A DNA stretch of 64,000 nt. Source: Ideonella benzenivorans (GTDB taxonomy: Bacteria > Pseudomonadota > Gammaproteobacteria > Burkholderiales > Burkholderiaceae_C). Made by a program: the position numbers and the translations under genes. The notes under the pieces are model-generated. The model searched no databases and had not been told where the DNA came from. It saw nothing but the letters and a program-made list of their open reading frames with translations. The stretch lies in contig NZ_JAGWCB010000020.1 in NCBI RefSeq assembly GCF_020387415.1, forward strand, positions 1 through 64,000, written 5' to 3'. How positions within the stretch are numbered: the stretch's first letter is position 1; each line of letters opens with the position of its first letter. Positions 33,762-44,145 of the stretch are shown in pieces.

Positions 33762-34664
33762 ATGACCTCTACCGCCCCGGCCCCCGCTTCCCCCACGCCG
33801 TCCCGCACCGATGAACTGTTGACCCCGCTGGGGCGTCCTCAGGCGGGCTGGCGGCTGCGGCTCTACACCATCATCTTCGAGGCCGACACCCGGGCGGGGC
33901 GCCTGTTCGATCTGGGGCTGATCGGGCTGATCCTGCTGAGCATCGGCGTCGTGATGGCCGACAGCATGGCCAGCCTGCGATCCGAGCATGGGGTCCTGCT
34001 GTCGGTGCTGGAATGGACGCTGACGGGGCTGTTCAGCGCCGAGTACCTGGCCCGCCTGCTGTGCGTGCGCCATCCCTGGCGCTACGCGCGCAGCTTCTAT
34101 GGCGTGATCGATCTGCTGGCTGTGCTGCCCACCTATCTGGCGGTGCTGGTGCCCGGCCTGCACGCGCTGATCGACGTGCGCGTGCTGCGCCTGCTGCGCA
34201 TCTTCCGGATCCTGAAGCTCGGCGCCTACGTGGCCGAGTACGGCGCGCTGGGCACGGCGCTGTGGGCCACCCGGCGCAAGATCCTGATCTTCCTGACCTT
34301 CGTGCTGATGATGGTGGTGGTGCTGGGCACGCTGATGTATGTGGTCGAGGGGCCGGCCAACGGCTTCACCAGCATCCCGGTGTCGGTCTACTGGGCCATC
34401 ACCACCGTGACCACGGTGGGCTTCGGCGACATCACGCCCAAGACCGACCTGGGCCGGCTGATCTCATCGGCCATGATGCTGCTGGGCTGGGGCACGCTGG
34501 CGGTGCCCACGGGCATCGTCAGCGCCGAGTTCGCTGCGCGCCGCGGCCAGGAGCCGACCACGCGCCACTGCCCCGAATGCCTCAGCGAGGGCCACCTGCC
34601 TTCGGCCCGTTACTGCCGCGATTGCGGGGCCCGCCTGCCCCCCTGGCAGCGCGATCCGGCCTGA
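33762..34664 (+). CDS. Voltage-gated potassium channel with C-terminal zinc ribbon
   Basis: 300 residues from ATG 33762. Six helices S1-S6, with S4 carrying spaced arginines (RVLRLLRIFRILKLG, about 140-154) and the selectivity filter TVTTVGFGD at 215-223. The last 30 residues hold CPEC (270/273) and CRDCG (285/288), a likely zinc ribbon in the cytoplasm. Its 3' end overlaps the convergent proQ gene by 83 bp, so the zinc-ribbon codons are shared with the ProQ tail. Confidence 0.88.
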   Translation: MTSTAPAPASPTPSRTDELLTPLGRPQAGWRLRLYTIIFEADTRAGRLFDLGLIGLILLSIGVVMADSMASLRSEHGVLLSVLEWTLTGLFSAEYLARLLCVRHPWRYARSFYGVIDLLAVLPTYLAVLVPGLHALIDVRVLRLLRIFRILKLGAYVAEYGALGTALWATRRKILIFLTFVLMMVVVLGTLMYVVEGPANGFTSIPVSVYWAITTVTTVGFGDITPKTDLGRLISSAMMLLGWGTLAVPTGIVSAEFAARRGQEPTTRHCPECLSEGHLPSARYCRDCGARLPPWQRDPA

Positions 34665-35331
34665 ACGGCCGCTCGAGCCGGCCTTCCCGCGGGCCGCGGG
34701 GGTCGTGGCGCGGGTCGCGCGGTGGGGCTTCGGCCGCTTCCTGCCGGGCCTGGGCCAGCGTGGTCTGCAGCGCCTCGGCCGACAGGCCCTTCAGCGCGCA
34801 GAAGTTCGCCTCGGTCAGCGTGGTCTTCTCGAAATCGCGCAGCAGGTGCGCGCGCTCGCGGCGGGCCTGGTCTTCCTCGGCCCGGCGGGCCTGGGTGATG
34901 GCGCGGCGGCGGGCCAGTTCCTCGACAGCGGCCTGGCGGTGCTCGTCGCTGACCGGATCGGTGGGCTGGCCGTCCAGGTCCAGACGGTGGCTGGCCTTGC
35001 TCAACGCCACCAGATAGCTGGTCGCCCCGGTGTGCCGGCGCAGGAAGGCCGACAGCGCGGCCTTGGGGAAGACGCCGGGCGCCCGGGCCTGGATGTCGGC
35101 CTGCACGCGCAGCTTGATGGGCTTGGGCGCGCCGCCGAACAGGGCCGGGAAGCGTTGCTTGAGCTGTTCGGCGCATTCGGCCGCGCTCATCGCCGGGGCC
35201 GCGCCTTGCGGGCTGCTGGGCGGTGCGCTCTCCGGCGCGCTCTGCGGAGCGCTCTGGGGGGCCGCGGTGTCGACCGCGGACGGGGTCGACGGATCTGCCG
35301 CGGGCGGCGTGGGCATCGAGGTCATGGACAT
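34582..35331 (-). CDS. proQ: ProQ/FinO-family RNA-binding protein
   Basis: 249 residues from ATG 35331 (ATG 35325 is equally possible). After a Pro/Ala/Ser-rich head, the ProQ/FinO domain spans about 45-165: LKQRFPALFGGAPKPIKLRVQADI, then FLRRHTGATSYLVALSKASHRLDLDG. The basic, Arg/Gly-rich tail is disordered. ProQ proteins bind structured small RNAs and mRNA 3' ends. The tail overlaps the K+-channel gene on the other strand. It follows modE by 73 bp. Confidence 0.85.
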   Translation of the reverse strand: MSMTSMPTPPAADPSTPSAVDTAAPQSAPQSAPESAPPSSPQGAAPAMSAAECAEQLKQRFPALFGGAPKPIKLRVQADIQARAPGVFPKAALSAFLRRHTGATSYLVALSKASHRLDLDGQPTDPVSDEHRQAAVEELARRRAITQARRAEEDQARRERAHLLRDFEKTTLTEANFCALKGLSAEALQTTLAQARQEAAEAPPRDPRHDPRGPREGRLERPFRPDRAARGAGGPRNRGSNGPKAGGPR

Positions 35332-35404
35332 CCGGAAAAACTGACGGAAGCGAGATTGTGCCCATCCCGCGCGGGGCGGTCGACCTCCGCGGGGTTCGGC
35401 CAGG

Positions 35405-36220
35405 TCAACGGAAGGTGACGAGCACCGCGCTGTCGGTGGCAAAGCTGGCCCAGACCGGATCGCCGGGGGCCAGGGCGGTGGCCTCCTCGTTGGGCACCGT
35501 GGCCTCGAGCCGCAGGCCGCCGGTCAGCGCGACCGTGCAGCCGGTGTGGGTGCGGCGCGGCTGCAGGGACACCAGCTGGCCGGACAGCCGGTTGCGGCTG
35601 GCCTGGCGGCGCGGCGCCCGCAGGCTGACCTGCACCCAGGGGGCCTTGATCAGCGCGTACAACTCGTCGCCGGGGCGCAACTCCATCGCCTGGGCCGAGG
35701 TGGGGGTGATGGTGGCGACGATCGCATCGCCCTGGCCCAGGTCCAGGCGCACGTCCACCAGCCCGCCGCGGTCGGTCAGGTCCAGCACATGGCAGGCCAG
35801 CTGGTTGCGCGCACTGGTGCGCATGCTCATGCGGCGGATCAGGGTGCGCAGTGCTGGTGCATCGCCTTCGGTCGGCACGCCGGGCAGGCGGTTGAGGATG
35901 TCCTGCTGCGAGCTCTCCATCGCCCGGTAGAGGGCCACCAGCTGACGCGCGTAGTCGGTCAGGCGGGTGCCGCCGCCGCCCGCCCCACCGGTGGCGCGCA
36001 CCACCAGCGGCTCCGGGGCGTGCTGGTTCATCGTGTCCAGCGCATCCCAGGCGGCCTTGTAGGACAGCGGCACCTCGCGCGCCGCGCGGTTGAGCGATCC
36101 CACCCGGTCGATCGCTTCCAGCAGGCGGATGCGGCTGTCGCTGAGCACCGCGCCCAGCGGCGTCTGCAACGAGATGCTTCCCTTGAGGGCGGGACGCGCG
36201 GCGCGACGGGAACTGGCCAT
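35405..36220 (-). CDS. modE: Molybdate-responsive transcription regulator ModE
   Basis: 271 residues. An N-terminal winged helix (IRLLEAIDRVGSLNRAAREV, then SYKAAWDALDTMN) is followed by two molybdate-binding TOBE/Mop repeats starting near SARNQLACHVLDL and SRNRLSGQLVSL. ModE represses molybdate transport and tunes molybdo-enzymes when molybdate is present. Beside nif genes it fits control of the molybdenum nitrogenase. It is divergent from the sigma-54-controlled gene at 36357. Confidence 0.92.
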   Translation of the reverse strand: MASSRRAARPALKGSISLQTPLGAVLSDSRIRLLEAIDRVGSLNRAAREVPLSYKAAWDALDTMNQHAPEPLVVRATGGAGGGGTRLTDYARQLVALYRAMESSQQDILNRLPGVPTEGDAPALRTLIRRMSMRTSARNQLACHVLDLTDRGGLVDVRLDLGQGDAIVATITPTSAQAMELRPGDELYALIKAPWVQVSLRAPRRQASRNRLSGQLVSLQPRRTHTGCTVALTGGLRLEATVPNEEATALAPGDPVWASFATDSAVLVTFR

Positions 36221-36308
36221 GGCAATCGGGATCCGTGTGAGGAGGGGTCAGGGTTGGCCCGGCTGGTGCCGAGCAAGGGGCAGGCGCAGTCTAGCGGGCT
36301 GCACAGGC

Positions 36309-36323
36309 TGGCACTAAACATGC
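36309..36323 (+). promoter_or_regulatory. Sigma-54 promoter of the HepT-like gene
   Basis: TGGCACTAAACATGC: GG at 36310-36311 and GC at 36322-36323 with exactly ten bases between. The -24 box is perfect, the -12 box (ATGC) is one base off TTGC. It lies 33 bp ahead of ATG 36357. No clean NifA site was found upstream. Confidence 0.65.
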
Positions 36324-36356
36324 TGAGGTTGGGATGCAAATGCAAGGAGGCACGCC

Positions 36357-36710
36357 ATGATCACCGCCGCGATGTTGGGGTCCATCGAGGAAGCCGGCTC
36401 GGCCGTGCTGACGCTGACCGAGGGGCTGGAAGAGGGCGAGCTGCTGGGCTCGCGCCTGACCCGCGGCGAGGTCACGCGGCAGCTGGGCGTGCTGGCGGCG
36501 ATGCTGCGCGATCTGCCGGGCACCACCATCCAGGCCATGCCCGAGATCGACTGGGCGGGCTGGCGTGGCATGAGCATCGCGTTGCGTGAGGAAGGCCCGG
36601 CGCGGGACGACGCGCTCTGGTTCGGCGTGCGCTCGCTGGTGCCCGCCACCCTGAGCTGGCTGCGTGTGTACCGCCAGTCGCAGCCCGAGCTGTTCCGCTT
36701 CGCGGCCTGA
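36357..36710 (+). CDS. Small nif-associated protein with a HEPN/HepT-like look
   Basis: 117 residues, helical, no membrane segment. AAGGAGG precedes ATG 36357. The stretch MPEIDWAGWRGMSIALREEG followed by LW..VR.LVP..L.WLR resembles the end of HepT/DUF86 proteins (PEI.W..I.GMRN.L), but the RX4-6H nuclease motif is missing, so it would not be an RNase toxin. It has its own sigma-54 promoter, which ties it to nitrogen fixation. The HepT relation is a guess from pattern; otherwise unknown. Confidence 0.7.
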   Translation: MITAAMLGSIEEAGSAVLTLTEGLEEGELLGSRLTRGEVTRQLGVLAAMLRDLPGTTIQAMPEIDWAGWRGMSIALREEGPARDDALWFGVRSLVPATLSWLRVYRQSQPELFRFAA

Positions 36711-36765
36711 GCCGCGCGGCGGCGGCCGCCCGACCGAGGGCCCATGTCACCGGCCTCGGACGCTG

Positions 36766-37257
36766 TCAGCGCCCCGGCGCCTGTGCGGCCGCCAGCAGGC
36801 TGGCAATCACCTCGCCGCCCACGCTGGCCTGCGGGTCGAGCCACCGGATCTGATCCAGCAGGGCCTGTGCCTCCTCGGGCCGGCCACTGCGCACCGAGAT
36901 GAAGGCCAGGGCCTTCAAGGTGAAGAGCCAGAAACGTTGCGGCCCGGTGCCGCCGAAATCCGACATGCCCGGTTGGACCAGGCGCCAGTTCTCGGGCAGG
37001 CCGGCCTGGCGGGCGGCTTCGGCCAAGCCCGTCCGGGCCGCCTTCTCGGCCAGCGCGAACTCCCGCAGCCCGGCGTGGCATTTGTAGAGCAGGTAATAGA
37101 CCGCCAGCGCCTGCGGGGCGCAGGCCTGCGCGGTCCACAGCAGGCTGGACACCTGATCGCGCGGCAGCGCCTGGGCCTGGTCCAGCAGCGTCCGGATGTG
37201 GGGAGGGGGCTCGCCGCCGAACAACTCGTGGGCGGCCTCGCCGGTGAACAGGTTCAT
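36766..37257 (-). CDS. TPR-like nif-associated protein (paralogue of the gene at 57042)
   Basis: 163 residues from ATG 37257, preceded by CAGGAG. Helical repeats are visible: ALAVYYLLYKCHAGLREFALA, GLPENWRLV, FWLFTLKALAFISVRSGRPEEA and LDPQASVGGEVIASLL. Each block has a counterpart in the 203-residue protein at 57042-57653 (GLPACWRDV; RFYLFTLKGYAYLSLRLGDETEA; LDPDDRVGG), so they are paralogues. It has a likely sigma-54 promoter divergent from that of iscS. Role unknown; a scaffold for nitrogenase maturation is possible. Confidence 0.75.
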   Translation of the reverse strand: MNLFTGEAAHELFGGEPPPHIRTLLDQAQALPRDQVSSLLWTAQACAPQALAVYYLLYKCHAGLREFALAEKAARTGLAEAARQAGLPENWRLVQPGMSDFGGTGPQRFWLFTLKALAFISVRSGRPEEAQALLDQIRWLDPQASVGGEVIASLLAAAQAPGR

Positions 37258-37289
37258 CGTCATCTCCTGGTGGGCTGCGCTGCTGGCAA

Positions 37290-37304
37290 GCAGATTGGGT
37301 GCCA
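37290..37304 (-). promoter_or_regulatory. Probable sigma-54 promoter of the TPR gene (minus strand)
   Basis: Read on the minus strand: TGGCACCCAATCTGC, with GG and GC ten bases apart. The -24 box is perfect; the -12 box (CTGC) deviates at one base. The start of transcription would fall about 20 bp before ATG 37257. Confidence 0.5.
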
Positions 37305-37350
37305 TCGCGCGCCCACGAGGGCAGCCGCCATCGCCGGCATGGCTGACGCG

Positions 37351-37366
37351 CGTCGAAATGCCGACA
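37351..37366. promoter_or_regulatory. Possible NifA upstream site shared by two divergent promoters
   Basis: CGTCGAAATGCCGACA, one base from the TGT-N10-ACA consensus. It lies 47 bp behind the minus-strand -24 box and 127 bp before the iscS -24 box, both workable distances for an enhancer site. Confidence 0.4.
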
Positions 37367-37493
37367 AACGCCACAGGCCCGGCCGACGACGCGACGAGGT
37401 GGGGGGCGGGCATGGCCATGATGACCATGTGGTCTTGTCGGAAATCCGTATCAGATCAAGGACTTGCAAGATTTTCTCGGACGGGCCTGGGGC

Positions 37494-37508
37494 TGGCACG
37501 GTGGTTGC
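37494..37508 (+). promoter_or_regulatory. Sigma-54 promoter of the nif-linked isc operon
   Basis: TGGCACGGTGGTTGC: GG at 37495-37496, GC at 37507-37508, ten bases apart. Both boxes match the consensus. It lies 36 bp before ATG 37545 of iscS, placing the whole isc set under RpoN and, probably, NifA. Confidence 0.85.
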
Positions 37509-37544
37509 GATTTGGGGCATGAACAGCCCTCGGGAGTCGCTACG

Positions 37545-38759
37545 ATGGAAACCGTCAAGCCGATCTATCTGGACTACGCTGCCACCACGCCGGTGGACCC
37601 GCGGGTGGTCCAGGCCATGGTCCCTTACCTGTACGAGCAGTTCGGCAATCCCGCCTCGCGCAGCCATGCCTACGGCTGGGCCGCCGAAGAAGCGGTGGAG
37701 ATTGCCCGCGAGCATGTGGCCGCGCTGATCGGTGCCGACCCGCGCGAGATCGTCTGGACCAGTGGGGCCACCGAGTCCGACAACCTCGCCATCAAGGGCG
37801 TGGCCCAGTTCCACCAGAGCAAGGGCAAGCACCTGATCACGGTGCAGACCGAGCACAAGGCTGTGCTGGACACCATGCGCGAGCTGGAGCGCGCGGGCTT
37901 CGAGGTCACCTATCTGCCGGTGCAGGCCAACGGCCTGATCGACCTGGCGGTGCTGGAAACGGCGATGCGTCCTGACACGATCCTGGTGTCGGTGATGGCC
38001 GTCAACAACGAGATCGGCGTGGTGCAGGACATCGACGCCATCGGCCGGCTCTGCCGCCGCAAGGGCGTGCTGTTCCATGTGGACGCGGCCCAGGCCACCG
38101 GCAAGATCCCGCTGGACATGCACAGCCAGTGCATCGACCTGATGAGCCTGTCGGCCCACAAGAGCTACGGGCCCAAGGGCATCGGCGCGCTGTACGTGCG
38201 GCGCAAGCCCCGCGTGCGCATCGAGGCCCAGATGCACGGCGGCGGCCATGAGCGCGGCATGCGCTCGGGCACGCTGCCCACGCACCAGATCGTCGGCATG
38301 GGCGAAGCCTACCGCCTGGCCAAGGAGCACATGGCCACCGAGAACGTGCGCATCCGGGCGCTGCGCGACCGGCTGCTGACCAGGCTCGCCGACATCCCCG
38401 AGGTCATCGTGAATGGCGACCTGACCCGGCGCATCCCGCACAACCTGAACATGAGCTTCACCTTCGTCGAAGGCGAGTCGCTGCTGATGGGCATCAAGGG
38501 GGTGGCGGTGTCCTCGGGCTCGGCCTGCACCTCGGCCAGCCTGGAGCCCAGCTACGTGCTGCGCGCCCTGGGCCTGTCCGACGAGGTGGCGCACAGCTCG
38601 ATCCGCTTCTCGATGGGGCGCTTCACCACCGAACAGGACATCGACCGCGCCGCCGCCCAGGTGCGCGAGACCGTGGAACGCCTGCGCGGCCTGAGCCCCC
38701 TGTGGGACATGCACCAGGCCGGCATCGACCTCAACTCGGTCCAGTGGGCCGAGCACTGA
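37545..38759 (+). CDS. iscS: Cysteine desulfurase, IscS type
   Basis: 404 residues from ATG 37545. PLP-binding Lys is in [12 protein letters not shown], the sulphur-carrying Cys in [10 protein letters not shown], and the C-terminus [18 protein letters not shown] is the IscS-specific IscU-docking tail, absent from NifS. It takes sulphur from cysteine for Fe-S assembly. First gene of an isc operon with a sigma-54 promoter and no iscR, so it is a nitrogen-fixation copy. A separate nifS lies at 59594. Confidence 0.93.
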   Translation: METVKPIYLDYAATTPVDPRVVQAMVPYLYEQFGNPASRSHAYGWAAEEAVEIAREHVAALIGADPREIVWTSGATESDNLAIKGVAQFHQSKGKHLITVQTEHKAVLDTMRELERAGFEVTYLPVQANGLIDLAVLETAMRPDTILVSVMAVNNEIGVVQDIDAIGRLCRRKGVLFHVDAAQATGKIPLDMHSQCIDLMSLSAHKSYGPKGIGALYVRRKPRVRIEAQMHGGGHERGMRSGTLPTHQIVGMGEAYRLAKEHMATENVRIRALRDRLLTRLADIPEVIVNGDLTRRIPHNLNMSFTFVEGESLLMGIKGVAVSSGSACTSASLEPSYVLRALGLSDEVAHSSIRFSMGRFTTEQDIDRAAAQVRETVERLRGLSPLWDMHQAGIDLNSVQWAEH

Positions 38760-38791
38760 CCCGACCCCACAACCCCTTTCAGGAGCACCCC

Positions 38792-39217
38792 ATGGCATAC
38801 AGCGACAAGGTCATCGACCACTACGAGAACCCGCGCAATGTGGGCGGCTTCGAAACCGCCGATGAAGGCGTCGGCACCGGCATGGTGGGCGCGCCGGCCT
38901 GCGGCGACGTGATGAAGCTGCAGATCAAGGTCAACCCGGCCACCGGCGTGATCGAGGATGCCCGCTTCAAGACCTACGGTTGCGGCTCGGCCATCGCGTC
39001 CAGCTCGCTGGTGACCGAATGGGTCAAGGGCAAGACGCTGGACCAGGCGCTGGAGATCAAGAACACCCAGATCGCCGAAGAGCTGGCGCTGCCGCCGGTG
39101 AAGATCCACTGCTCCATCCTGGCCGAGGACGCCATCAAGGCCGCGGTCAACGACTACCGCACGAAGACGGGGGCCAGCACGCTGGAACAACCCGCCTGTG
39201 CGCCGGCCAACGCCTGA
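38792..39217 (+). CDS. iscU: Fe-S cluster scaffold protein IscU
   Basis: 141 residues from ATG 38792 behind AGGAG. Ligand cysteines are in [19 protein letters not shown] and KIHCSIL, and the HscA-binding motif LPPVK is present, so it can hand clusters to the HscA encoded downstream. It assembles [2Fe-2S] and [4Fe-4S] clusters with IscS. Slightly longer at the C-terminus than usual ([10 protein letters not shown], an extra cysteine). Confidence 0.95.
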   Translation: MAYSDKVIDHYENPRNVGGFETADEGVGTGMVGAPACGDVMKLQIKVNPATGVIEDARFKTYGCGSAIASSSLVTEWVKGKTLDQALEIKNTQIAEELALPPVKIHCSILAEDAIKAAVNDYRTKTGASTLEQPACAPANA

Positions 39218-39273
39218 AGGCGGCGGTCCCCAACGCGCTCCCCCCGAACCCCTCACCCGACACGGAGATTCCC

Positions 39274-39693
39274 ATGGCCTGTCAGTCCCAACCCAATGGC
39301 GCCGCCAGCAGCTGCAGCTCCACCCCGGCCACGCCGCCGGTGATGCCCGTCTTCGCCGAGGGCCAACCGCCCATCAGCATCAGCGACGCCGTCGTCACCA
39401 AGGTGGGCGAACTGCTGGCCGAGGAGAACGACCCCAACCTGCGCCTGCGCATCTTCGTCACCGGCGGTGGCTGCTCGGGCTTCCAGTACGGCTTCTCGTT
39501 TGACGACACCGCCAAGGAAGACGACCTGGAAGTCGAGCGCGGCGCCATCAAGGTGCTGGTCGACGCGATGAGCCTGCAGTACCTGGCCGGCGCCGAGATT
39601 GACTACGAAGACAGCCTGGAAGGCTCGCGCTTCGTGATCCGCAACCCCAACGCCACCAGCACCTGCGGCTGCGGCAGCTCGTTCTCGGTCTGA
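39274..39693 (+). CDS. A-type Fe-S carrier, ErpA-like
   Basis: 139 residues from ATG 39274 (GGAG ahead). After a Ser/Pro/Cys-rich head of ~30 residues, the A-type fold has [14 protein letters not shown] and the C-terminal CGCGSSF, the three metal-ligand cysteines. [17 protein letters not shown] and the length of the insert are closest to ErpA. It would carry clusters from IscU to apo-targets. A second A-type carrier follows 11 bp later, so the operon has both types. Confidence 0.88.
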   Translation: MACQSQPNGAASSCSSTPATPPVMPVFAEGQPPISISDAVVTKVGELLAEENDPNLRLRIFVTGGGCSGFQYGFSFDDTAKEDDLEVERGAIKVLVDAMSLQYLAGAEIDYEDSLEGSRFVIRNPNATSTCGCGSSFSV

Positions 39694-39704
39694 AGGAGAC
39701 GGCC

Positions 39705-40028
39705 ATGACGCTCAGCGTGACGCCCAAGGCGGCCAAGCAGATCCAGAAGGCGCTGACGCAGCGTGGCGGCGGCGTCGGCCTGCGCGTGGCCGTGAAGACC
39801 AGCGGCTGCTCCGGCTATGCCTATGCGCTGGAGTTCGCCGATGTGGCCAACCCCGAGGACCAGGTCTTCGAGACCGAAGGCGTGAAGGTGCTGGTCGACG
39901 CCCAGAGCCTGCCGCTGGTGGACGGCACCGAGCTGGACTGGGTGCGCGAAGGCCTCAATGAGGGCTTCAAGTTCCACAACCCCAACGCCACCGCCAACTG
40001 CGGCTGCGGCGAGTCCTTCGCGGTCTGA
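39705..40028 (+). CDS. iscA: A-type Fe-S carrier IscA
   Basis: 107 residues, the normal IscA length. [17 protein letters not shown], then [15 protein letters not shown] and NCGCGESF supply the three cysteines. AAGGAG precedes the start. It acts with the ErpA-like protein in delivering clusters, here presumably to NifB, ferredoxins and nitrogenase. Confidence 0.93.
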   Translation: MTLSVTPKAAKQIQKALTQRGGGVGLRVAVKTSGCSGYAYALEFADVANPEDQVFETEGVKVLVDAQSLPLVDGTELDWVREGLNEGFKFHNPNATANCGCGESFAV

Positions 40029-40042
40029 CGGACCACCCCGTA

Positions 40043-40113
40043 CCGCCTTCGGCGGCCCCCTCAAGGGGGCGCCACCAGCGGCCCGGCCAAGCCGGTTCCG
40101 CGGTGGCCGCTGG
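40043..40113. repeat. REP-like palindromic cluster between iscA and hscA
   Basis: Three adjoining hairpins: CCGCC-TTC-GGCGG (40043-40055), CCCCCT-CAA-GGGGGC (40056-40070, imperfect at one end) and CCAGCGGCC (40075-40083) with GGCCGCTGG (40105-40113). Such clusters occur as dispersed intergenic repeats in Burkholderiales. It could lower expression of hscA relative to iscA or stabilise the upstream mRNA. Confidence 0.55.
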
Positions 40114-40145
40114 ACGGAGGCGCGAACCACCAGGAGTGCTTGACC

Positions 40146-42101
<1,956 letters not shown>

Positions 42102-42131
42102 GCCTTCATTCATCTTGTTCCGGAGCCGACC

Positions 42132-42518
42132 ATGACCGCCACCTCTGACGCCCCGGCCGCTGAATCCACCAAGCCGGCCAAGCCGCCCACCTCGGTGACG
42201 GTGCTGCCGCATCCGGAGCTCTGCCCGGTCGGGGTGTCCTTCGAGGCGCGCACCGGGCAGAAGCTGGTGGACGCGCTGCTGGCGAACGGCGTGGCGATCG
42301 AACACGCCTGCGAGAAGGTCTGTGCCTGCGCGACCTGCCATGTGCACATCCGCGAGGGCCTGGCCGGCCTGCCGGCGGCCGACGAGGACGAGGAAGACCA
42401 ACTGGACGACGCCTGGGGCCTGGACGCCCAGTCGCGGCTGTCCTGCTGCGTCAAGCTCAACGGCACACGGCTGGTGGTGGAACTGCCGAAGTACTCGAAG
42501 AACCACGCGCGGGAGTGA
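42132..42518 (+). CDS. fdx: [2Fe-2S] ferredoxin of the ISC system
   Basis: 128 residues. The cluster ligands are in HACEKVCACATCHVHI and SCCVKL, the adrenodoxin-like CX5CX2C..C pattern of ISC ferredoxins. An N-terminal Ala/Pro/Lys-rich extension of ~20 residues is extra. It gives electrons to IscS/IscU during cluster assembly. Last gene of the isc operon; a large inverted repeat follows at 42553. Confidence 0.93.
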   Translation: MTATSDAPAAESTKPAKPPTSVTVLPHPELCPVGVSFEARTGQKLVDALLANGVAIEHACEKVCACATCHVHIREGLAGLPAADEDEEDQLDDAWGLDAQSRLSCCVKLNGTRLVVELPKYSKNHARE

Positions 42519-42552
42519 TGTTTCCCTCGTGGCGGGCGCTTGCCCCGGCGGC

Positions 42553-42778
42553 GGGCGGCTGCCCGTGTCCGGGGGCGATCGGGTGGTCCTCGCCTTCGCT
42601 CGGACGTTCCTCGGGCTGGACGCGGCGGGCCGGCACCGTGGAACTCGCTGCGCGCGCCAGGCGCGCTCCGCTCAGACACCCACGGTGAGTCAGACGGGAA
42701 GGGCGCGCTGACGCGCCCCCCGGCCCGCCACCCCCATCCCTCGGCACCCTCCACGCCCCCGGACACGGGCAGCCGCCC
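42553..42778. repeat. 226-bp element bounded by perfect 25-bp inverted repeats
   Basis: The arm at 42553-42577 (starting GGGCGGCTGCCCGTG) is the exact complement of 42754-42778. The interior holds smaller palindromes (GGCGCG-CTGA-CGCGCC near 42702; CCGTGG near 42635 with CCACGG near 42680) and no gene. It lies between fdx and the nifV promoter, where it could end transcription or be a MITE-like element. I see no target duplication. Confidence 0.6.
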
Positions 42779-42828
42779 ACCGCTGCCCACCGTCGTCGCC
42801 AGGCTCCCTGCCTGAGCCAGCCGCCAGC

Positions 42829-42844
42829 TGTCGGCAACGCGACA
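42829..42844. promoter_or_regulatory. NifA upstream activator site for nifV
   Basis: TGTCGGCAACGCGACA, a perfect TGT-N10-ACA, 79 bp before the -24 box at 42923. Confidence 0.8.
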
Positions 42845-42922
42845 AAACCCACAGCCGCTTCGGGCATGGCGGATCGGCAGAAAAACCCAATGAAATCAAT
42901 CGATTGGGTGCTGTGAGAGGGG

Positions 42923-42937
42923 TGGCACACCGCTTGC
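42923..42937 (+). promoter_or_regulatory. Sigma-54 promoter of the nifV-nifW-fixABCX unit
   Basis: TGGCACACCGCTTGC: GG at 42924-42925, GC at 42936-42937, ten bases apart, both boxes on consensus. It lies 31 bp before the nifV ATG and is served by the NifA site at 42829. Confidence 0.88.
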
Positions 42938-42968
42938 GTTGAGAGGTCCATCCAACGAGGACGCCGAC

Positions 42969-44129
42969 ATGGACACCTTCGACCGGACCTGGCCTTTCAC
43001 GATCAACGACACCACGCTGCGCGACGGTGAGCAGACCGCTGGCGTGGCCTTCACCGATGAGGAGAAGCTGGCCATCGCCCAGGCGCTGGACACCGCCGGC
43101 GTGCCGGAGATGGAGATCGGTATCCCCGCGATGGGTGCGCACGAGGTCGAGCTGATCCAGGCCATCGTGGGCCTGCGGCTGAAGGCCCGCACCATGGTCT
43201 GGGCCCGCATGTGCGAGGCCGACCTGCAAGGCGCGCTGCGCTGCGGCGCCGACCTGGTCCACCTGTCGATCCCGGTCTCGGATCTGCAGATCGAGCGCAA
43301 GCTGGGCCGGGACCGCGCCTGGGTGCTGTCCAGCGTGATCCGCCATGTGCACCGGGCCACCGATGCCGGCGCGCTGGTCAGCGTCGGTTTCGAGGATGCG
43401 TCGCGGGCCGATGACGGCTTCCTGGCCAAGGTGGCGGCCGCGGCCCAGCATGCCGGCGCGGTGCGGGTGCGCTACGCCGACACCCTGGGCATCCTCGACC
43501 CCTTCGAGACGGCCCACCGCATCGGCGCGCTGCGCCGCGAGGTGGACATCGCCATCGAGATGCACGCCCACAACGACCTGGGCCTGGCCACCGCCAACAC
43601 GCTGGCGGCCTGGCGGGCGGGGGCCACGCACGTCAGCACCACGGTCAACGGCCTGGGTGAGCGGGCCGGCAATGCGGCGCTGGAAGAGGTGGTGATGGCC
43701 ATGCGCCATCTCTACGGGGTGGAGAGCGGGGTGAACGGCCTGGCACTGGCGGGCATCTCCGATCTGGTGGCCCGCGCCTCGGGCCGGCCGGTGGCCCAGA
43801 ACAAGAGCATCGTCGGCGAGGCGGTCTTCACCCACGAGTCGGGCATCCATGTGGACGGCTTGCTCAAGGACCCGCGCAACTACCAGGGCTTCGACCCGGC
43901 CGAGCTGGGGCGCCACCACACCCTGGTGCTGGGCAAGCACAGCGGCTCGCACGCGGTCATCGCGGCCTACGGCCAACTGGGCCTGACGCTGGGTGGCGAC
44001 GAGGTGCCGGTGCTGCTGGAGCGCATCCGTGCCCACGTGCTGGCCACCAAGCACCCGCCCGACAACGCCGATCTGCTGCGCTTCCATGCGGATGTCCGCA
44101 CCACCTTGTCCCCCCGTCTGGCCGCCTGA
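42969..44129 (+). CDS. nifV: Homocitrate synthase NifV
   Basis: 386 residues from ATG 42969. Motifs of the family: [17 protein letters not shown] near the start, [18 protein letters not shown] (metal-binding HxH) and [19 protein letters not shown]. It joins acetyl-CoA to 2-oxoglutarate to make homocitrate, the organic ligand of FeMo-cofactor. Preceded by a perfect NifA site and sigma-54 promoter; nifW follows after 16 bp. Confidence 0.96.
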   Translation: MDTFDRTWPFTINDTTLRDGEQTAGVAFTDEEKLAIAQALDTAGVPEMEIGIPAMGAHEVELIQAIVGLRLKARTMVWARMCEADLQGALRCGADLVHLSIPVSDLQIERKLGRDRAWVLSSVIRHVHRATDAGALVSVGFEDASRADDGFLAKVAAAAQHAGAVRVRYADTLGILDPFETAHRIGALRREVDIAIEMHAHNDLGLATANTLAAWRAGATHVSTTVNGLGERAGNAALEEVVMAMRHLYGVESGVNGLALAGISDLVARASGRPVAQNKSIVGEAVFTHESGIHVDGLLKDPRNYQGFDPAELGRHHTLVLGKHSGSHAVIAAYGQLGLTLGGDEVPVLLERIRAHVLATKHPPDNADLLRFHADVRTTLSPRLAA

Positions 44130-44145
44130 CGGTCTGGAGCCTCGT

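Noticed and set aside
36290-36305. TCT-N10-ACA as a NifA site for the HepT-like gene
   Set aside because: It is one base off and adjoins the -24 box, too close for an enhancer-bound NifA.
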